64,000 bases of DNA from Roseomonas sp. OT10 (lineage in GTDB: Bacteria; Pseudomonadota; Alphaproteobacteria; Acetobacterales; Acetobacteraceae), in assembly GCF_020991085.1 (NCBI RefSeq), contig NZ_CP087719.1:1570001-1634000 (forward strand), read 5' to 3'. The position numbers and the translations under genes are program-made. A model generated the notes under the pieces. It saw only the letters and a list, made by a program, of their open reading frames with translations, had not been told where the DNA came from and made no database searches. This document shows positions 51,259-60,083 of the stretch, piece after piece. The stretch's first letter is position 1, and each line of letters opens with the position of its first letter.

Positions 51259-52125
51259 GTGGCCGTCGGGACTTATGCCTTTACCTACACGGTCGATGTC
51301 GCCACCGGCGCGATTCTCGACGACATCAGCTTCGTCGAGGCCGTCATCGACGGCGGAGCCCTGGGCACGCTGGCCCCCGGCGACACGGCCGTCATCGATT
51401 CCTCGGTCGGTAGCGGGATCACCTCGACCTTCTACGGGACCGCTGGCGACGGGGCCCTGTTCGACGTGGGCGGCAACGCCCTCATCTTCACCAACACCGA
51501 ACTGACGATCGGCGACACCGTCGGGATCGATACCGGCGCCTCCTTCGTCATCTGCTTCCTGTCTGGGACGCTGATCGCGACGCCGCGTGGCGAGGTGGCG
51601 GTGGAGGAGCTGCGGGCGGGCGACCTGGTGCTGACCCATGACGGGCGCGAGGCGCCGGTGGTGTGGCTGGGCCGGCAGACGGTCAGCACCGCCTTCGCCG
51701 ACCCGCTGCGCGTGGCCCCTGTGCGCATCGCCGCCGGGGCGCTGGGCGAGGGGCTGCCGGTGCGCGACCTGCTGGTCTCGGCCGACCATGCGCTGCTGCT
51801 GGACGGGGTGCTGGTGCAGGCCGGGGCGCTGGTGAACGGCCGCAGCATCACCCGCGAGATGGCGATGCCGGAGCGCTTCACCTACTACCACGTGGAGCTG
51901 GCCGACCACGCGCTGGTGCTGGCCGAGGGGGTGGCGGCGGAGAGCTTCATCGACAACGCCGCGCGGCGGAGCTTCGACAACTGGGCGGAGCATCCGGGCG
52001 GGGCGGAGGAGATGGCGGAGCTGGCGCTGCCGCGGGCGAAGTCGCACCGGCAGTTGCCGGCTGCCCTGCGCGCCCGCCTCGCCGCGCGCGCCGAGGCCCT
52101 GCTCCCGGCCCCCCTGGCCGCCTGA
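51259..52125 (+). CDS. Hint (hedgehog/intein) domain-containing protein
   Basis: This 288-residue protein has a beta-rich N-terminal part (about 1-95) with repeated Asp/Gly/Thr strands, like calcium-binding or adhesin repeats. A Hint domain follows, starting at the nucleophile Cys in FVICFLSGTLIATPRGEVAVEELRAGDLVLTHDG. The Hint His is in VSADHALLLDGVLVQAGALVNG, and a YYHVELADHALVLAEGVAAESFID block is typical of the bacterial Hint_2 family. Hint domains self-cleave at the N-terminal side of the Cys. There is no signal peptide, so export may be by a type I system. A GTG start is preceded by GGAGG. Confidence 0.9.
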   Translation: MAVGTYAFTYTVDVATGAILDDISFVEAVIDGGALGTLAPGDTAVIDSSVGSGITSTFYGTAGDGALFDVGGNALIFTNTELTIGDTVGIDTGASFVICFLSGTLIATPRGEVAVEELRAGDLVLTHDGREAPVVWLGRQTVSTAFADPLRVAPVRIAAGALGEGLPVRDLLVSADHALLLDGVLVQAGALVNGRSITREMAMPERFTYYHVELADHALVLAEGVAAESFIDNAARRSFDNWAEHPGGAEEMAELALPRAKSHRQLPAALRARLAARAEALLPAPLAA

Positions 52126-52138
52126 GGTCACGCGAGGC

Positions 52139-52173
52139 AGGCCCCGCCGGACATCCGGCGGGGCCTCCCTTTC
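52139..52173 (+). terminator. Intrinsic-type terminator after the Hint gene
   Basis: A perfect 12-bp stem (AGGCCCCGCCGG and its complement, loop ACAT, 52139-52166) is followed by CCCTTT. It lies 13 bp after the Hint-gene stop and is the best rho-independent-like terminator in the window. Confidence 0.75.
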
Positions 52174-52303
52174 CATAACGCCGGCACGGCCTCTGGCGGA
52201 GGCGCCGGCCCTGCGGCTGCTGCCGGCCGGACCCCCCCCCGGCAAGCCTTGCCGCCGGGGGCCCGCGACCCGACCTTGCTTCCCGACACACCGGGGAGCC
52301 CCC

Positions 52304-53695
52304 ATGGCCTACGACTTCGACCTCTTCGTCATCGGCGGCGGCAGCGCGGGGGTGCGCTGCGCCCGCATCGCCGCCGGGCACGGCGCCCGGGTGGGCATCG
52401 CCGAGGCGCGGTTCTGGGGCGGCACCTGCGTCAATGTCGGCTGCGTGCCCAAGAAGATCATGGTCCAGGCGGCGGAGTACGGACCCTGGGCCGAGGATGC
52501 GAAGGCCTTCGGCTGGGACATCGAATGCCATGGCCACGACTGGTCCGTCCTGCGCGCCGCGCGCGACGCGGAGGTGGCGCGGCTGAACGGACTCTACCGC
52601 CGGCTGCTGGAAGGGGCGGGGGCGACGGTGTTCGAGGCGCATGCCCGCTTCCTCGACGCCCATACCCTGCAGGTCGGCGAGGAGCGGGTGACGGCGGAGC
52701 GTATCGTCGTCGCCGTCGGCGGCCGGCCCTCCCGCCCCGACCTGAAGGGCGTCGATTGCGGCCTGATCTCGGACGACCTCTTCACGCTGGAGAAGCGGCC
52801 GGAGACGGTGATCGTGGTCGGCGGCGGCTATATCGGCGTGGAGTTCGCCGGGCTGCTCTGCGGGCTGGGGTCGAAGGTGAAGCTGACCTACCGCCAGAAG
52901 CTGCCGCTGCGCGGCTTCGACCAGGAGATGCGCGAGGCGCTGGCCGACGCCCTGGCGGCGCAGGGGATCGACGTCTTCCCCGGCCAGAAGATCGAGAGCC
53001 TGGAGGCCGCGGGCGACGGGCGCATCCTCACCCTCGCCTCCGGCCAGGTGCTGGAAGCGGATGCGGTCTTCCTGGCCGTGGGCCGCGACCCGGCGACCGA
53101 GGGGCTGGGGCTGGAGGCGGCCGGCATCGAGACCAACGAGCGTGGCGCCATCCGGGTGGATGACGACCACGCGACGAACCTGCCGCATGTCTACGCCATC
53201 GGCGACGTGACGGACCGGCTGAACCTGACGCCCATGGCCACCGCCGTGGGCCATGCCCTGGCGGACACGCTGTTCGGCAAGAACCCGCGCCGCGCCTCCT
53301 ACGACAACGTGCCCAAGGCCGTGTTCTCCACCCCGCCCATCGGCAGCGTCGGCCTGACCGAGGAGGAGGCGGAGAAGCGCGGCCGGACGGAGATCTACAC
53401 CACCCGCTTCACCCCCATGCGCCACACCATCACGAAGCGCGAGGGTCGGCGGACCCTGATGAAGCTGGTGGTGGACGCCGAGAGCCGGAAGGTCCTGGGC
53501 GCCCACATGCTGGGCGAGGACGCGCCGGAGATCATGCAGGGCATCGGCATCGCCGTCCGCGCCGGGCTGACCAAGGAGGATTTCGACGCCACGATCGGGA
53601 TCCACCCGACGGCGGCGGAGGAGTTCGTCACCCTGCGCTCTCCCGCCCGCACCGTCGGCGGCGAGGAGGAGGAGGCGGCGGACGACGCCGCTTGA
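52304..53695 (+). CDS. gor: Glutathione-disulfide reductase
   Basis: This 463-residue FAD-dependent pyridine nucleotide-disulfide oxidoreductase reduces oxidised glutathione with NADPH. The FAD motif is GGGSAGVRCARIA (residues 11-23), and the redox cysteines are Cys42 and Cys47 (WGGTCVNVGCVPKK). The nucleotide-binding motif is VVGGGYIGVEFAGLL, FAD site 2 is VYAIGDVTDRLNLTPMA, and the C-terminal active-site His-Glu is in IGIHPTAAEEF. The tail is acidic (GGEEEEAADD). Features match alphaproteobacterial Gor well. A separate unit between the Hint and aroG genes. Confidence 0.95.
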   Translation: MAYDFDLFVIGGGSAGVRCARIAAGHGARVGIAEARFWGGTCVNVGCVPKKIMVQAAEYGPWAEDAKAFGWDIECHGHDWSVLRAARDAEVARLNGLYRRLLEGAGATVFEAHARFLDAHTLQVGEERVTAERIVVAVGGRPSRPDLKGVDCGLISDDLFTLEKRPETVIVVGGGYIGVEFAGLLCGLGSKVKLTYRQKLPLRGFDQEMREALADALAAQGIDVFPGQKIESLEAAGDGRILTLASGQVLEADAVFLAVGRDPATEGLGLEAAGIETNERGAIRVDDDHATNLPHVYAIGDVTDRLNLTPMATAVGHALADTLFGKNPRRASYDNVPKAVFSTPPIGSVGLTEEEAEKRGRTEIYTTRFTPMRHTITKREGRRTLMKLVVDAESRKVLGAHMLGEDAPEIMQGIGIAVRAGLTKEDFDATIGIHPTAAEEFVTLRSPARTVGGEEEEAADDAA

Positions 53696-53845
53696 CCGGG
53701 CGGGCCCTGGGGACGCCGGCGCGGAGGGCCGCATCCGCTCCCCGCGACACGCGCCGGGGCAGGGGTGCGGCGGACGCGGCTTCCTCTCCCCTGGCCCGGC
53801 GTCTATGGTCCGCGCCCCCGTCCACGGAAGCGTAACCGTAAAGCC

Positions 53846-55243
53846 ATGACCGACCGCCACCGGACCTCCGGCAACTGGACTCCCGGCTCCTGGCGCGAGA
53901 TGCCGATCCGGCAGGTGCCGGACTATCCGGATCGCGACCGCCTCGCGGCCGTGGAGGGGAAGATCGCCTCCTTCCCGCCCCTGGTCTTCGCGGGCGAGGT
54001 GGACCGCCTGACCGCGCGCCTGGCCGAGGCGGCGGAGGGCCGCGCCTTCGTGCTCCAGGGCGGGGACTGCGCGGAATCCTTCGGCGACTTCCGCGCCGAC
54101 GGCATCCGCGACACCTTCAAGGTGCTGCTGCAGATGGCGGTGGCGCTGACCTTCGGCGCCTCCCTGCCGGTGGTGAAGCTGGGCCGCATGGCCGGGCAGT
54201 TCGCCAAGCCGCGCTCCTCGGACGTGGAGAAGAAGGGCGACGAGGTGCTGCCCTCCTACCGTGGCGACATCGTCAACGGGCCGGAATTCACCGCCGCCGC
54301 GCGCGTGCCCGACCCGGCGCGGATGGAGTTCGCCTATCTCCAGTCCGCCGCCACGCTGAACCTGCTGCGCGCCTTCGCGACCGGCGGCTTCGCCGACCTG
54401 CACGAGGTCCACCGCTGGAACCTGTCCTTCGTCGCGCGCTCGCCGCTGGCGGAACGCTACCAGGATCTCGCGCACCGCATCGACGAGACGCTGCGCTTCA
54501 TGGCCGCCTGCGGCATGAGCGAGGCGCCGCAGGTGCGCGAGACGGAGTTCTACACCAGCCACGAGGCGCTCCTGCTCGGCTACGAGCAGGCGCTGACCCG
54601 AGAGCCCTCCACCCATCGCGGCAAGCACTACGCCTGCTCCGCGCACTTCCTGTGGATCGGCGACCGCACCCGCCAGCCGGAGGGCGCGCATGTCGAGTTC
54701 CTGCGTGGCGTCGCCAACCCGATCGGGCTGAAGGTCGGGCCGACCACGGTGCTGGACGACCTGCTGCGCCTCGTCGAGCGGCTGAACCCGGCGAACGTGC
54801 CGGGCCGGCTGACGCTGATCGCGCGCATGGGCGCGGGCAAGGTCGAGGAGCACCTGCCGCCGCTGGTCAAGGCGCTGGCCGCCGAGGGGCGCAAGGTGAC
54901 CTGGCTGTGCGACCCCATGCACGGCAACACCGTGGCCGCCGGCAGCTACAAGACCCGTTCCTTCGACGCGATCCTGCGCGAGGTCCGCAGCTTCTTCGAC
55001 GTGCACCAGGCGGCCGGCACCTGGCCGGGCGGCGTGCATGTCGAGATGACCGGCGCGGACGTGACGGAGTGCCTGGGTGGCGCCCACCGCCTGACCGAGG
55101 CGGACCTGTCGCGCAGCTACGCCACCGCCTGCGACCCGCGGCTGAACGCGGAGCAGTCGCTGGAGCTGGCCTTCCTGGTCGCGGAGGAGCTGAAGTCGCG
55201 CCGTCCCGGCGCGCCGGCCCTGCCGTTGCAGGCCGCGCAGTAG
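53846..55243 (+). CDS. aroG: Class II 3-deoxy-7-phosphoheptulonate synthase
   Basis: This 465-residue plant-like (class II) DAHP synthase is the first enzyme of the shikimate pathway. It condenses phosphoenolpyruvate and erythrose-4-phosphate. Class II hallmarks are [15 protein letters not shown] with the metal Cys, [62 protein letters not shown] and [10 protein letters not shown]. The ATG at 53846 matches the family start (NWTPGSWRE following). It is followed after 22 bp by a nicotinate phosphoribosyltransferase gene, so the two may share a transcript, without a functional link. Confidence 0.96.
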   Translation: MTDRHRTSGNWTPGSWREMPIRQVPDYPDRDRLAAVEGKIASFPPLVFAGEVDRLTARLAEAAEGRAFVLQGGDCAESFGDFRADGIRDTFKVLLQMAVALTFGASLPVVKLGRMAGQFAKPRSSDVEKKGDEVLPSYRGDIVNGPEFTAAARVPDPARMEFAYLQSAATLNLLRAFATGGFADLHEVHRWNLSFVARSPLAERYQDLAHRIDETLRFMAACGMSEAPQVRETEFYTSHEALLLGYEQALTREPSTHRGKHYACSAHFLWIGDRTRQPEGAHVEFLRGVANPIGLKVGPTTVLDDLLRLVERLNPANVPGRLTLIARMGAGKVEEHLPPLVKALAAEGRKVTWLCDPMHGNTVAAGSYKTRSFDAILREVRSFFDVHQAAGTWPGGVHVEMTGADVTECLGGAHRLTEADLSRSYATACDPRLNAEQSLELAFLVAEELKSRRPGAPALPLQAAQ

Positions 55244-55265
55244 CCGGGACGGGGAGGGCGCCGGG

Positions 55266-56399
55266 ATGGATGGGTTCATCGCCGATCCGGATGCGGAGAC
55301 CGCCGTCTCCGCCCGCACCGACTGCTACTTCAACCGCACCAAGGCGATCGTCGCGCGCCACGGCGACTGCCGGGTGACCTATGCCGTCTTCCTGCGCCGG
55401 CCGGTGGTCTCCGCCCCGCGGCTGGCGCTGGACTGGCTGGCCGAGGTCGCGCGGGCGCGCGGCACCGCCTTCGACGTCGAGCTGATGCACCCCGAGGGCG
55501 AGTGGGTCGGCGCCGGCGATCCGATCTTCTACCTCTCCGGATCCTTCGTGCATCTCGCCGACCTGGAGACGATCATCCTGCAGAAGCTCGGCGCGCCCTG
55601 CGTCGCCGCGCAGAACGCCTATCAGATGTGCCTGGAGCTGCCGCAGGTTCCCTTCCTCGCCATGGAGGCGCGGCACTGCGCGGGCGCGGAGATGCAGGAG
55701 ATGATGGCCTATGCCGCCTCCGTCGGCAGCGCCGCGGCGCAGCGCGAGGGAGCGGCGGGCTTCATCGGCAATGCCAATGACGGCACGGCGCACTGGTTCG
55801 GCGCGCCGCGCGGACGCGGGACGATGCCGCACGCGCTGATCGGCTATGCCGGCTCCACCCTACGCGCCGCAGAGCTGTTCCACGAGACCTTCCCGGAGGA
55901 GGATCTGACCGTCCTGACCGATTACTTCGGCCGGGAGGTCACGGACGGGCTGGAGGTCTGCCGCCACTTCCCCGAGCTGGCGGCGGCGGGCCGGCTGTCC
56001 GTGCGGCTCGACACCCATGGCGGCCGCTTCCTGGAGGGACTCGATCCCGCGCAGTCCTACGCGGTGCTGGAGCGGCACGTGCCGGGCGCCATCCGCCGCT
56101 ACCGCACGGAAGCCGAGCTGCGCTACCTGGTCGGCACGGGCGTGTCCGCGGCGGCGATCTGGCGCATGCGCGAGGTGATGGACGAGGCGGGCTTCCCGAA
56201 GGTGCGGATCATCGCCTCCTCCGGCTTCTCGGTCGCGAAGTGCCGCGTCATGGCGGAGGCACGGGCGCCCGTCGACGTGGTGGGCACCGGCTCCTTCATC
56301 CCCGACGTCTGGAGCGAGACCTACGCCACCGCCGACATCGTCGCCTATGACGGCGTGCCGCGCGTGAAGGTCGGGCGCGAGTTCCTGCTGCGCGGCTGA
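55266..56399 (+). CDS. Nicotinate phosphoribosyltransferase-family protein
   Basis: This 377-residue type II phosphoribosyltransferase-fold protein salvages nicotinate to nicotinate mononucleotide for NAD. It starts with TDCYFNRTKAIVARHG, then VSAPRLALDWLAEVA and EWVGAGDPIFYLSG. FLAMEARHCAGAEMQEMMAYAASVGS and the phosphate-binding end SVRLDTHGGRFLEG, IIASSGFSVAKC and VDVVGTGSFIPD, typical of the NAPRTase/quinolinate PRTase fold, are visible. It belongs to the shorter branch common in alphaproteobacteria, rather than E. coli-type PncB. A stem-loop follows the stop. Confidence 0.87.
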   Translation: MDGFIADPDAETAVSARTDCYFNRTKAIVARHGDCRVTYAVFLRRPVVSAPRLALDWLAEVARARGTAFDVELMHPEGEWVGAGDPIFYLSGSFVHLADLETIILQKLGAPCVAAQNAYQMCLELPQVPFLAMEARHCAGAEMQEMMAYAASVGSAAAQREGAAGFIGNANDGTAHWFGAPRGRGTMPHALIGYAGSTLRAAELFHETFPEEDLTVLTDYFGREVTDGLEVCRHFPELAAAGRLSVRLDTHGGRFLEGLDPAQSYAVLERHVPGAIRRYRTEAELRYLVGTGVSAAAIWRMREVMDEAGFPKVRIIASSGFSVAKCRVMAEARAPVDVVGTGSFIPDVWSETYATADIVAYDGVPRVKVGREFLLRG

Positions 56400-56413
56400 C
56401 GCCCCCGGGGCGC

Positions 56414-56457
56414 CCGCCCTGCCATCCCCGGCTGCGCGGGCCGCCCCGGCAGGGCGG
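56414..56457 (+). terminator. Stem-loop after the nicotinate phosphoribosyltransferase gene
   Basis: Arms CCGCCCTGCC and GGCAGGGCGG (10 bp, perfect) flank a 24-nt loop, beginning 15 bp after the stop. It is a likely 3'-end structure but lacks a T-tract, so termination by this hairpin alone is uncertain. Confidence 0.45.
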
Positions 56458-56529
56458 CACGCTGCCGCGTGGCACGGGGCTCTGCTACGCCTGGAGTCCC
56501 TCCTACCCCTGCGGGAACGAATCCGAGCC

Positions 56530-56883
56530 ATGAGCGCCACGATGGTGAAGGTGCTGCCGATCCTGCTGCTGCTCTGTTCCAACGTCTTCATGACCTTCGC
56601 CTGGTACGGGCACCTGCGGTTCACGGACCGCCCGCTGTGGCTGGTCATCCTGGCAAGCTGGGGCATCGCCTTCGTCGAGTACTGCTTCGCCGTGCCGGCC
56701 AACCGCATCGGCCATGCCGCCTACAGCGCGGCCGAGCTGAAGACGATGCAGGAGGTCATCACCCTGGCCATCTTCGCCGTCTTCTCCGTGCTCTACCTGA
56801 AGGAGGCGCTGACCTGGAACCACGCGGTCGGCTTCGCCTTCATCGCCCTCGGCGCCTTCTTCGTCTTCAAGGGACCGCTCTGA
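56530..56883 (+). CDS. DMT family protein (DUF486)
   Basis: This 117-residue inner-membrane protein of the DUF486 branch of the drug/metabolite transporter superfamily has four predicted helices. Typical segments are LLLLCSNVFMTFAWYGHLRF, LVILASWGIAFVEYCFAVPANRIGHAAY, LKTMQEVITLAIFAVFSVLYLKEAL and WNHAVGFAFIALGAFFVFKGPL. It resembles half of a two-repeat transporter and probably dimerises. Copy 2 of the 370-bp repeat begins 51 bp after its stop. Substrate unknown. Confidence 0.9.
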   Translation: MSATMVKVLPILLLLCSNVFMTFAWYGHLRFTDRPLWLVILASWGIAFVEYCFAVPANRIGHAAYSAAELKTMQEVITLAIFAVFSVLYLKEALTWNHAVGFAFIALGAFFVFKGPL

Positions 56884-56933
56884 GACGCCCAGCACACTGC
56901 GTCGACGTCTACCGGCGTGGGGTGAGCCTGTAG

Positions 56934-57303
56934 CCCGGGGGCAAGGCTCCGCCTCGCCCCCGTACCCCCACTCCGCCAGGACCCTGCGGGCCCTGGACCC
57001 ATTTGGCGCTGCCGCGGGACAGCCTGCGACGGGGTCGAGGCACCGAGGAGCATGGCTCCTCGGCGGGGACGGCCGCAGGACTCGCTGACGCCTTTGATGT
57101 TTCTTTCAGAGTCCCGCCTGTCCGTGTTCCGCCAGGGTTCAGCCCGCAGGTTGACGGCAACCGCGAAGAACCAACTCCCAGCGGGGTCCGGGGCCCGCTT
57201 GTGGCCCCGGCAGGGGAGGGTCTGGGAGGGGACGGCGTCCCCTCCCGGTCCGCCGCCCGAACACCACAGCACGACGGGTCAGGTCATCCCGCCGTCCGTA
57301 TGA
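56934..57303. repeat. 370-bp dispersed intergenic element, copy 2
   Basis: This is a direct copy of the element after glmS, in the same orientation and of the same length. The same three hairpins are present: CCGAGGAGC-ATG-GCTCCTCGG (57043-57063), an 8-bp stem at 57188-57210, and the 10-bp stem at 57224-57246. In the first hairpin the loop is ATG instead of CAT, the exact reverse complement, while the stem is kept. It again fills the interval between two convergent genes, DUF486 and the SDR pseudogene, and ends 7 bp before the latter's stop. Confidence 0.85.
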
Positions 57304-57310
57304 GCCGGGC

Positions 57311-58071
57311 TCAGCCGGCGTCGTTGCGCATGCCGCGCGCGGTGAAGCCGCCATCCACGGCGACCATCTGGCCGGTGACGTAGGCGGATGCCTCGTCCAG
57401 CAGGAAGGCGATGACCGAGGCGATCTCCTCCGGCGTGCGTAGCGCGCCAGCGGCACTGCCTCGACCCAGCCCTGCCGCGCGGCGGCGGTGTGGTGCTGCG
57501 CCACCAGCGGCGTCTCCACCGGGCCGGGGGCGACGAGGTTCGCCCGAATCCCCAGCGGCGCGAGCTCCACCGCCATCACCTGCGTCAGGTTCGCCACCGC
57601 GCCCTTGGACGCGCCATAGGCCGCCCGCCCCGGATTGCCGCGCAGGCCGGAGACGGAGCCGATGTTCACGATCGCAGCACCCTGTGCCTCGCCCCGGTCG
57701 CGCAGCGTGCGGGCGACGGCCTGGGCCATCAGGAAGGTGCCGACGACGTTGATCTCGTGGATACGGCGGAACTGCTCGGCCGTGGTGTCGAGGAAGGGCG
57801 TGTCCGCGCCGATCCCCGCCGAGTTCACCAGGCCCCGCAGCGGGCCGAAGCCCGCTGCCGCCTCGCGCACCAGGGTCGCCACCGCCGCCGCGTCCGTCAC
57901 GTCCAGCGTGGCCGTCCGCAACGGCGCGTCCCGCTGCTCCGCCGCCAGCGCCGCGAGGGCGTCGGCGTTCCGGTCCGCCGCCAGCACCCGCCAGCCCTGG
58001 CGCAGCAGCAGGCGGGCGGTGGCGGCGCCGATGCCGGAGCCTCCCCCGGTGACGATGGCGGTGCGGCCCAT
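57311..58071 (-). pseudogene. Short-chain dehydrogenase/reductase with a frameshift
   Basis: This is a classical SDR with TGGGSGIGAATA, NSAGIGADTP, VNIGSVSGLRGN and YGASKGAVANL (catalytic Tyr and Lys), then LVAPGPVETPL. After VPLARYA the frame shifts at about 57436-57438: one base appears to be missing. In the adjacent frame the expected end follows without loss: TPEEIASVIAFLLDEAS, YVTGQMVAVDGGFTARG and a stop at 57311. Read in the first frame, the protein instead runs through the repeat as an unrelated tail. Either a true pseudogene or a sequencing error. It would be the oxidoreductase of the Bug/IclR/DenD cluster. Confidence 0.8.
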
Positions 58072-58164
58072 GGCGGCGTTCCTGTGCGTTCCTCGCGCGG
58101 CGGGTCGTGCTGCCCGCCGGGGCGCATGGCGCGCTCCCTGCCGGGCAGCGTCAAGGGCGGCCCG

Positions 58165-59148
58165 CTACTCGATGGTGATCCCCCGGGTGCGGATCACGTC
58201 GCCCCATTTCGCGCTCTCGGCCGCCAGGTAGGCGGGCCACTGCTCCGGCGCGCCGGGCTCGATGACATAGCCGTTGGCGGCCAGCTTCTCACGCACGGCG
58301 GGGGAGTTCAGCGCGGCGGCGACGCCTTCGTGCAGGCGCCGGATCACCGGCTCCGGCGTGCGGGCCGGGGCCAGCAGCGCGTAGTCCGTGTTGCAGGCGA
58401 AGCCGGGGACGCCGGACTCGGCCACGGTGGGGATGTCGGGCGTGAGGGCGAGGCGCTCCTGGCTGCCGATGGCCAGCGCCCGCAGCTCGCCCGAGCGGAG
58501 GTAGGGCAGCACGGTGACGACGTCGAGGAAGGCCATGTCGACCTCCTTGGCCAGCATCGCCTGCAGCATCGGCGCGCCGCCGCGATAGGTGATGTTCTCC
58601 ACCTGCAGGCCGGTCATCTTCAGGAACAGCTCCGGCGCCAGGTGACCGGAGCTGCCGGCGCCCGGCGAGGCGTAGGTCATCCTGCCCGGCGCGGCCTTCG
58701 CCGCGGCGACCAGGTCGGCCACGCTGCGGATCGGCGAATCCCGGTGGACGCAGAGATAGGCGGCGATGGTCGCCAGCCGGCCGACGGGCGCGAAGTCCTT
58801 TTCGTCGTCGTAGCCACGGTTGCCGAACAGGTGTCGCGCCATGGCGTAGGTGGAGTTCACCCCCATCAGCAGCGTGTAGCCGTCAGGCCGGGCACGGGCG
58901 ACGGAGGCATGGCCGATGGTGCCGCTCGCGCCCGGGCGGTTCTCCACGACGAAGCTCTGGCCGAACTCCCGGCCGAACTGCTCGGCCAGCAGGCGGGCGA
59001 CGTAGTCGGTCCCGCCGCCCGGCGCCCAGGCCACAACGATGGTGACCGGCCGTGCCGGGTAGGGCGGCGTGCCCTGGGCACGGGCGGCGGCCGGCAGGGC
59101 GGTGGCACCGAGCAGGCCGGCGGCCAGGCTCCGTCGGGTCAGGGTCAT
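58165..59148 (-). CDS. Bug/TctC family solute-binding protein
   Basis: This is a second Bug receptor (327 residues). The signal LTRRSLAAGLLGATALPAAARAQG is twin-arginine-like and cleaved near AQG. Family motifs are VTIVVAWAPGGGTDYVARLL, VVENRPGASGTIG and MTYASPGAGSSGHLAPELF. It is divergent from an IclR gene across an operator-like region and is followed by the SDR. A GGAGGA ribosome-binding site precedes the ATG. No TctA/TctB genes are seen. Ligand probably a hydroxy- or sugar acid, given the neighbouring DenD-like and isomerase genes (inference). Confidence 0.92.
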   Translation of the reverse strand: MTLTRRSLAAGLLGATALPAAARAQGTPPYPARPVTIVVAWAPGGGTDYVARLLAEQFGREFGQSFVVENRPGASGTIGHASVARARPDGYTLLMGVNSTYAMARHLFGNRGYDDEKDFAPVGRLATIAAYLCVHRDSPIRSVADLVAAAKAAPGRMTYASPGAGSSGHLAPELFLKMTGLQVENITYRGGAPMLQAMLAKEVDMAFLDVVTVLPYLRSGELRALAIGSQERLALTPDIPTVAESGVPGFACNTDYALLAPARTPEPVIRRLHEGVAAALNSPAVREKLAANGYVIEPGAPEQWPAYLAAESAKWGDVIRTRGITIE

Positions 59149-59205
59149 GCGGTTCGTTCCTCCATCCGGGTCGCGTCACCCGCGGCGCGGCTCTCGTAGA
59201 TGATA

Positions 59206-59237
59206 TGGAATGATGTTCCAAGTGGAATGTTGATCCA
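59206..59237. promoter_or_regulatory. Tandem IclR-type operator
   Basis: Two similar 15-bp sites stand 17 bp apart: TGGAATGATGTTCCA (59206-59220, a perfect inverted repeat of TGGAA) and TGGAATGTTGATCCA (59223-59237, one mismatch). The region is AT-rich and lies between the divergent Bug receptor and IclR starts. IclR proteins bind such paired sites as dimers of dimers, so this likely regulates both directions. Confidence 0.7.
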
Positions 59238-59278
59238 TTTTTCCGCTGGTGCCAGGATGCCCGCGAAGGAGCCCGCGC

Positions 59279-60082
59279 ATGACCAGCACCCGCGACCGGC
59301 CGCTTGCGATCCTGGAGCTTCTGGCCCCCCATGCCGGCGGCCTGCCGCTGCATGCCATCGCCGACCGGCTGGACATCCCGCGCAGCGCCACCCACAGGCT
59401 GCTCGGCGACCTCCGGGCCAGCGGCTATGTCCGCCAGGACGAGGAGGGCGGGCCCTACCGGCTGACGGCGCGGATCGCCTCCCTGGCCTTCGCCTACCTG
59501 TCGGCCAACGGCATCACGGACATCGCCCAGCCCATCCTCGACGCCCTGGCGGAGCGCGCCGGGGAGCTGGTCCGCCTCGCGGTGATCGACGGCGACCGCC
59601 TGACCTGGGTGGCCAAGGCCCAGGGCGCGCGGCACGGGCTGCGCTACGATCCCGACCCGGATGCGGGGGCGGAGGTGCGCCTCTCCTGCACCGCCAACGG
59701 CCATGCCTGGCTGGCCAGCCTGACCGACGAGGCGGCGCTGGAGCTGGTGGCGCGGCAGGGCTTCGCCCCGGCCGGGCAGAGCGGCCCCGGCGCGCCGCGC
59801 AGCATCCCGGCCTTGCTCGACCGTCTGCGCCTGGCCCGCGAGCGGGGCTTCGCGACGGTGCAGGAGGCCTATGAATCCGGGACCTCCGCCATGGCCGCGG
59901 CGATCCGAAGGCCCGGGACGGCGCAGCCCTGCGGCACGCTCAGCGTTGCCGGCCCCAGCTTCCGCCTGACCGAGGCACGGATGCAGGCCCTGGCCCCCGC
60001 ACTGCTGGAGGCGGCGGCGGAGCTGGCGGCCTCCTCCGGCGCCTCGCCCCTCTTCGCGCCCGCGCTGGGCCGGGTGGCCTGA
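59279..60082 (+). CDS. IclR family transcriptional regulator
   Basis: This 267-residue regulator has an N-terminal winged helix (PLAILELLAPHAGGLPLHAIADRLDIPRSATHRLLGDL) and a C-terminal IclR effector domain (LAVIDGDRLTWVAKAQG, VRLSCTANGHAWLASL). The ATG at 59279 has a GAAGGA ribosome-binding site; an upstream GTG is less likely. It probably controls the divergent Bug/SDR genes and the downstream isomerase and dehydrogenase through the tandem TGGAA sites. The next gene starts 1 nt after its stop. Confidence 0.93.
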   Translation: MTSTRDRPLAILELLAPHAGGLPLHAIADRLDIPRSATHRLLGDLRASGYVRQDEEGGPYRLTARIASLAFAYLSANGITDIAQPILDALAERAGELVRLAVIDGDRLTWVAKAQGARHGLRYDPDPDAGAEVRLSCTANGHAWLASLTDEAALELVARQGFAPAGQSGPGAPRSIPALLDRLRLARERGFATVQEAYESGTSAMAAAIRRPGTAQPCGTLSVAGPSFRLTEARMQALAPALLEAAAELAASSGASPLFAPALGRVA

Positions 60083-60083
60083 G

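Noticed and set aside
51947-55318. Open frame of over 1100 codons on the minus strand opposite gor and aroG
   Set aside because: Antisense of two well-identified enzymes; composition is not protein-like.
57139-57310. C-terminal extension of the SDR read through the repeat
   Set aside because: It is an artefact of the frameshift; the other frame gives the normal SDR end and stop at 57311.
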